This document shows, in pieces, positions 5,798 through 7,363 of a DNA stretch of 7,363 nt. The stretch covers positions 1 through 7,363 of the forward strand of contig JAOAAR010000089.1 in NCBI GenBank assembly GCA_026418755.1, in the 5' to 3' direction. The position numbers and the translations under genes are program-made. The first letter of the stretch is position 1. Each line of letters opens with the position of its first letter. The notes beneath the pieces were generated by a model, which searched no databases, was not told where the DNA came from, and was given only the letters and a program-made list of their open reading frames with translations. This stretch comes from Planctomycetota bacterium. Its GTDB lineage: Bacteria; Planctomycetota; SKW154.

Positions 5798-7027
5798 ATG
5801 CGATGCGAAGATGTGAAAAGGGTGCTGCAGGATTATCTGGATGGGCTGTTAAGCGGCGAAGAGAAGGGCACCGTGGAAAGCCATCTTAAAGAGTGTGCTT
5901 CTTGCGCCGACGAGTACGATACTCTTAAGCGGGTGGTTGATTCTGTCCGCTCCCTTCCAAAGCATAAAGCACCCGAGATTCTCAAACTTCGCATAAAAGA
6001 CGCAATCAGAGGAGAAAAACTCTCTCTTTGGAGAACTCTTTCTACCATATCAACGGCGGCTGCTGCTCTCCTTCTCGTCGTTCTCCTCCTCTCGCTTCAA
6101 TGGCAGCCTGTTAAAGTAGAGGGGCAGAGACCGGACGAAGTGCAGCCACCTTCTCATCGGGAGGCTCCATCTGACTCCGAGAAAGCCCCTCGAAAAAAAG
6201 ATGAAGATGAAACGATAAGAGAAGCAAGTAAAAAGCCTCTTGAGCCTGCAGCAGACACAGGTGCCGCTCAGACTGTCGCAGAAGAGAGAAAGGCAGACGG
6301 TAAGTTAAGACAAGAAAAAGTCGAAATGCCACGAGAAGGAGAGGGGTTTAAAGCACCCTCTATCCGGCAGGGAGCAAAAGAATTAGAGAAAGAAGAAAGA
6401 CTCGGCAAGACTGCTCAAGAACCGCTTGATGTTCCTGTGCCAAGCCCAGGGGCACCTCAAAGAGCGTTAACACCGCCTGGAGTAGCAAAAAGACCCGAAG
6501 AGAAAGATTTTGAAAAAAAAGAGAGAGAAGACTATCCCCAAGAAGTCGCCAAGAAGCAGGAAGATGATAGAACCTTGGGCACAGAGCAACGAAAAGAGGA
6601 ATTACAAAAGCAGAAGAAAAAAGAGGCAGATAAGTATGTAAAAGAGATTGAGAATGCTTTACAAGCGTTGTCTGTTGAACGGAAAGAAGTGAGGCTGATA
6701 TTAGGAGAGGAAGCAGCCCAAAAGTTGTTAAAGCAGTTGAGCAGCATCGCTGAAGAAGACGAGAAAATAGCAAAGCGTTCCGAGGTGCATAGGAACAGTT
6801 CTGTTGAGGTGAGATTTGATACGAATGAGCAAGGGTGGAGAGTCCTCCTGTCAGTCCTTAAACCTGAACAGAATCTTTCGGACGAAGAGAGTGGGGAGAA
6901 GGACGACGCTCCCGGAAAGGCTGCTGAGCCACAAGTACTTCAAAGAGACAAAAGAGAAAAGGGAGAAAAAGAGGTAGAGATAGTCGTCATCGTCGAAGTG
7001 AGGAAAGCAAGCGGACAGGGCAGATAG
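5798..7027 (+). CDS. Membrane-anchored zinc-finger anti-sigma factor with long outer domain
   Basis: A 409-residue protein. The first ~75 residues match the zinc-binding anti-sigma (ZAS, zf-HC2-like) domain: MRCEDVKRVLQDYLDGLLSG, then H29-x3-C33-x2-C36, with C3 as the probable fourth ligand. This part sits in the cytoplasm and would hold the adjacent sigma factor inactive. One membrane segment spans about 82-101. The outer part is unusually long: a lysine/glutamate/proline-rich, probably disordered stretch of about 180 residues (104-285). It leads to a possible ferredoxin-like fold (EVRLILG, EEAAQKLLKQL, SSVEVRFDT, QGWRVLLSVLK, then VEIVVIVEV at the end), interrupted by another charged loop. 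Known anti-sigma factors of this kind pass on envelope signals. The ATG has a purine-rich AAAGGG site 7 bases upstream (5785-5790). The 80-base gap after the sigma gene leaves co-transcription likely. The role is fairly sure; the signal is unknown. Confidence 0.88.
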   Translation: MRCEDVKRVLQDYLDGLLSGEEKGTVESHLKECASCADEYDTLKRVVDSVRSLPKHKAPEILKLRIKDAIRGEKLSLWRTLSTISTAAAALLLVVLLLSLQWQPVKVEGQRPDEVQPPSHREAPSDSEKAPRKKDEDETIREASKKPLEPAADTGAAQTVAEERKADGKLRQEKVEMPREGEGFKAPSIRQGAKELEKEERLGKTAQEPLDVPVPSPGAPQRALTPPGVAKRPEEKDFEKKEREDYPQEVAKKQEDDRTLGTEQRKEELQKQKKKEADKYVKEIENALQALSVERKEVRLILGEEAAQKLLKQLSSIAEEDEKIAKRSEVHRNSSVEVRFDTNEQGWRVLLSVLKPEQNLSDEESGEKDDAPGKAAEPQVLQRDKREKGEKEVEIVVIVEVRKASGQGR

Positions 7028-7102
7028 GAGTTTTCGTTTAAAAAATGTAGCGTGCCAGTTTTTCGTCAACAATTGACAAAATGGATAACTTCCCATTACG
7101 AT

Positions 7103-7118
7103 TCAAGTAAAACCTGTC
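7103..7118. repeat. Copy 2 of the short motif shared by both intergenic regions
   Basis: TCAAGTAAAACCTGTC, the same two blocks as at 5018-5040 but without the seven bases between them. No promoter-like -10 follows on the minus strand at this copy. The two copies flank the sigma/anti-sigma pair. Confidence 0.3.
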
Positions 7119-7123
7119 CCATT

Positions 7124-7148
7124 AAAATGGGTTCAATGTGCCATTTTT
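7124..7148 (+). terminator. Weak A/T-rich stem-loop, possible terminator
   Basis: AAAATGG (7124-7130) pairs with CCATTTT (7141-7147) across a 10-base loop. The T-run is largely part of the stem itself and the stem has few G/C pairs, so it would be a poor terminator. It is the best candidate downstream of the anti-sigma gene. An alternative smaller hairpin, CCCAT-taaa-ATGGG, overlaps it and would compete. Confidence 0.2.
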
Positions 7149-7198
7149 CCCCTTCTTGCAGTCGGTTCATTCTGTGCGGACAAGGACACCATAAGAGC

Positions 7199-7339
7199 GT
7201 GAGCGACGAGCCCCTATGCCAATTTCAAGAAAAGATTCCGAAAGAAGTACGGGGATACCATCGGCAACCTCCGCGTCGGCTCCGTCGTGGACCTCCTGGC
7301 CCTCCCGGGCGAGGCCGAAGCCGTGGCCTGGGCCGCCAC
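7199..7339 (+). other. GC-rich coding-like fragment, possibly frameshifted or chimeric
   Basis: The frame beginning with the TAT at 7215 reads YANFKKRFRKKYGDTIGN and continues LRVGSVVDLLALPGEAEAV to the adapter, with G or C at nearly every third codon position from about 7251. This looks like real coding sequence from a high-GC genome. The frame has a stop at 7200-7202 and no start codon after it. A GTG at 7199 followed by SDEP lies one base out of frame. Deleting one C from the four-C run at 7211-7214 would join them into a continuous start. I do not recognise the product. It may be the start of a gene in a foreign high-GC sequence, or a truncated local gene. Confidence 0.4.
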
Positions 7340-7363
7340 CTGTCTCTTATACACATCTCCGAG
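7340..7363 (+). other. Nextera transposase adapter remnant (artefact)
   Basis: Positions 7340-7358 read CTGTCTCTTATACACATCT, the 19-base reverse complement of the Tn5 mosaic end used in Nextera libraries. The five last bases CCGAG match the start of the adjoining index-side adapter. This is untrimmed read-through at a contig end and not genomic sequence. Confidence 0.97.

Larger units (their letters stand above)
7028..7198. other. Noncoding stretch with weak promoter-like and hairpin signals
   Basis: No convincing gene is seen here. A dyad GTCAA-CAA-TTGAC (7065-7077) overlaps TTGACA (7073-7078). That hexamer has TACGAT 18 bases downstream (7097-7102), which together could be a weak plus-strand promoter. 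No clear rho-independent terminator with a GC-rich stem and T-run closes the anti-sigma gene. Confidence 0.4.

Noticed and set aside
6360..6773. Minus-strand open frame of 137 codons within the anti-sigma gene
   Set aside because: Its leucine/serine-rich product is the expected complement of a lysine/glutamate-rich coding strand; no start signal was seen.
7117..7131. Hairpin CCCAT-taaa-ATGGG as a terminator
   Set aside because: A five-pair stem without a following T-run is too weak for a rho-independent terminator.
1..7363. tRNA, rRNA, CRISPR array, insertion sequence
   Set aside because: No regular spaced repeats, transposase motifs, paired terminal repeats or recognisable RNA gene sequences were seen on either strand.

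Overview
The window is a mid-GC bacterial contig end, probably from a metagenome or single-cell assembly because a Nextera adapter remnant sits at its right edge. Strong AGGAGG-type ribosome binding sites, sigma-70-like promoters and a zinc-finger anti-sigma factor mark it as bacterial. The lineage cannot be fixed from sequence alone. From memory, the membrane gene set resembles neighbourhoods in poorly cultivated phyla (Armatimonadota, WOR-3 and Chloroflexota-like groups), but this is only a guess.

Left part (1-4963, minus strand): a tightly packed five-gene operon read right to left. It starts with a 1078-residue membrane-anchored, mostly helical protein of unknown function. A small membrane protein with a PH-like domain follows, then a 107-residue amphipathic protein, then a DUF6754-type membrane protein, and finally the first 48 codons of another membrane protein cut by the window edge. 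Junctions are 7- and 8-base overlaps and then gaps of 2 and 13 bases, so the genes are probably translated together and may build one envelope complex. No enzyme or transporter signature was recognised in any of the five.

Middle (4964-5180): a divergent control region of about 200 bases. It holds a good sigma-70-like promoter for the operon (TTGACA, 16-base spacer, TAGAAT), a weaker candidate promoter for the plus-strand genes with a consensus TATAAT, and a small perfect dyad over the latter's -35 region.

Right part (5181-7027, plus strand): an ECF sigma factor gene followed by its likely anti-sigma factor. The anti-sigma protein has an N-terminal zinc-finger motif, one membrane segment and an unusually long, charged outer part. 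This pair probably senses an envelope signal. Whether it controls the divergent operon cannot be decided here.

End (7028-7363): a noncoding stretch with weak hairpins and a weak candidate promoter, then an abrupt change to about 76% GC (hand count over 7251-7340) in a short coding-like fragment, then 24 bases of Nextera adapter. The adapter is not biological, and the GC-rich fragment may be a chimeric join.
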